DNA of 64,000 nt, taken from assembly GCF_011682235.2 (NCBI RefSeq), contig NZ_CP076718.1, positions 3,396,400 through 3,460,399 on the forward strand. The letters are read 5' to 3'. The notes under the pieces were generated by a model. It made no database searches, was not told the origin of the DNA, and was given only the letters and a program-made list of their open reading frames with translations. The translations under genes were made by a program, and so were the position numbers. This stretch comes from Rhodocaloribacter litoris (GTDB lineage: Bacteria; Bacteroidota; Rhodothermia; Rhodothermales; ISCAR-4553). Of this stretch, positions 63,977 through 64,000 are shown one piece after another. Within the stretch, counting starts at the first letter, position 1, and each line of letters opens with the position of its first letter.

Positions 63977-64000
63977 GTTCGGGGTGGGCTTGCGGTTGGT

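Overview
This 64 kb window is a GC-rich bacterial chromosome segment, packed with genes on both strands. The gene families point to the Bacteroidota/Rhodothermota lineage: a DUF3822-rsmD-coaD block, bacillithiol synthesis (bshA), a DUF2723 glycosyltransferase-like protein, a propeller protein with a FlgD-like (Por-secretion-type) tail, and several promoters that resemble the lineage's -33/-7 type. The high GC and the gene mix would suit a Rhodothermus-like bacterium. That placement is inference from gene content; no rRNA gene lies in the window and no tRNA gene was recognised.

Layout. 0.2-4.7 kb: a secreted met-zincin protease overlapping a GH9 endoglucanase. 4.7-16 kb: membrane and envelope genes (DUF2723 protein, rsmI, LptF/G-like permease, membrane metallophosphoesterase, MBL hydrolase, DUF6588 protein, eight-repeat PQQ-type propeller). 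16-21.8 kb: a kinase-fold-like protein with bshA, a small outer-membrane barrel, a SleB-like hydrolase and pdxB. 21.8-25.6 kb: a two-gene SIR2 + nSTAND ATPase module, the most novel-looking locus here. 25.9-34.3 kb: housekeeping genes (era, pdxJ, DUF3822, rsmD, coaD, an aminotransferase, radC, glyQS). 34.5-39.7 kb: a GAF-PAS histidine kinase, a BtuF-like binding protein, mpl and a CNNM/CBS protein.

40-48.8 kb: a TetR-TolC-MFP-RND efflux operon whose adaptor and pump genes are separated by a solitary IS605/IS1341-type tnpB element. 49-50.2 kb: a secreted protein with GAGN repeats and a textbook terminator. 50.2-59.2 kb: a full fatty-acid beta-oxidation operon (TetR regulator, fadD, fadN-like, fadA, fadE) with a palindrome at its promoter. 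59.2-64 kb: an overlapping three-gene operon (SDR, an MhpD-like lipoprotein, an unknown protein), a decayed ACT-domain remnant and thrS.

How the parts work together: the fad operon encodes acyl-CoA activation and each step of the beta-oxidation cycle. The efflux operon encodes all three envelope layers of a tripartite pump plus its repressor, with GGTC/GACC palindromes upstream. The SIR2 and STAND genes overlap by 4 bp. They look like an NAD-consuming effector paired with a membrane-anchored ATPase sensor whose C-terminal half would face the envelope; that role is a hypothesis.
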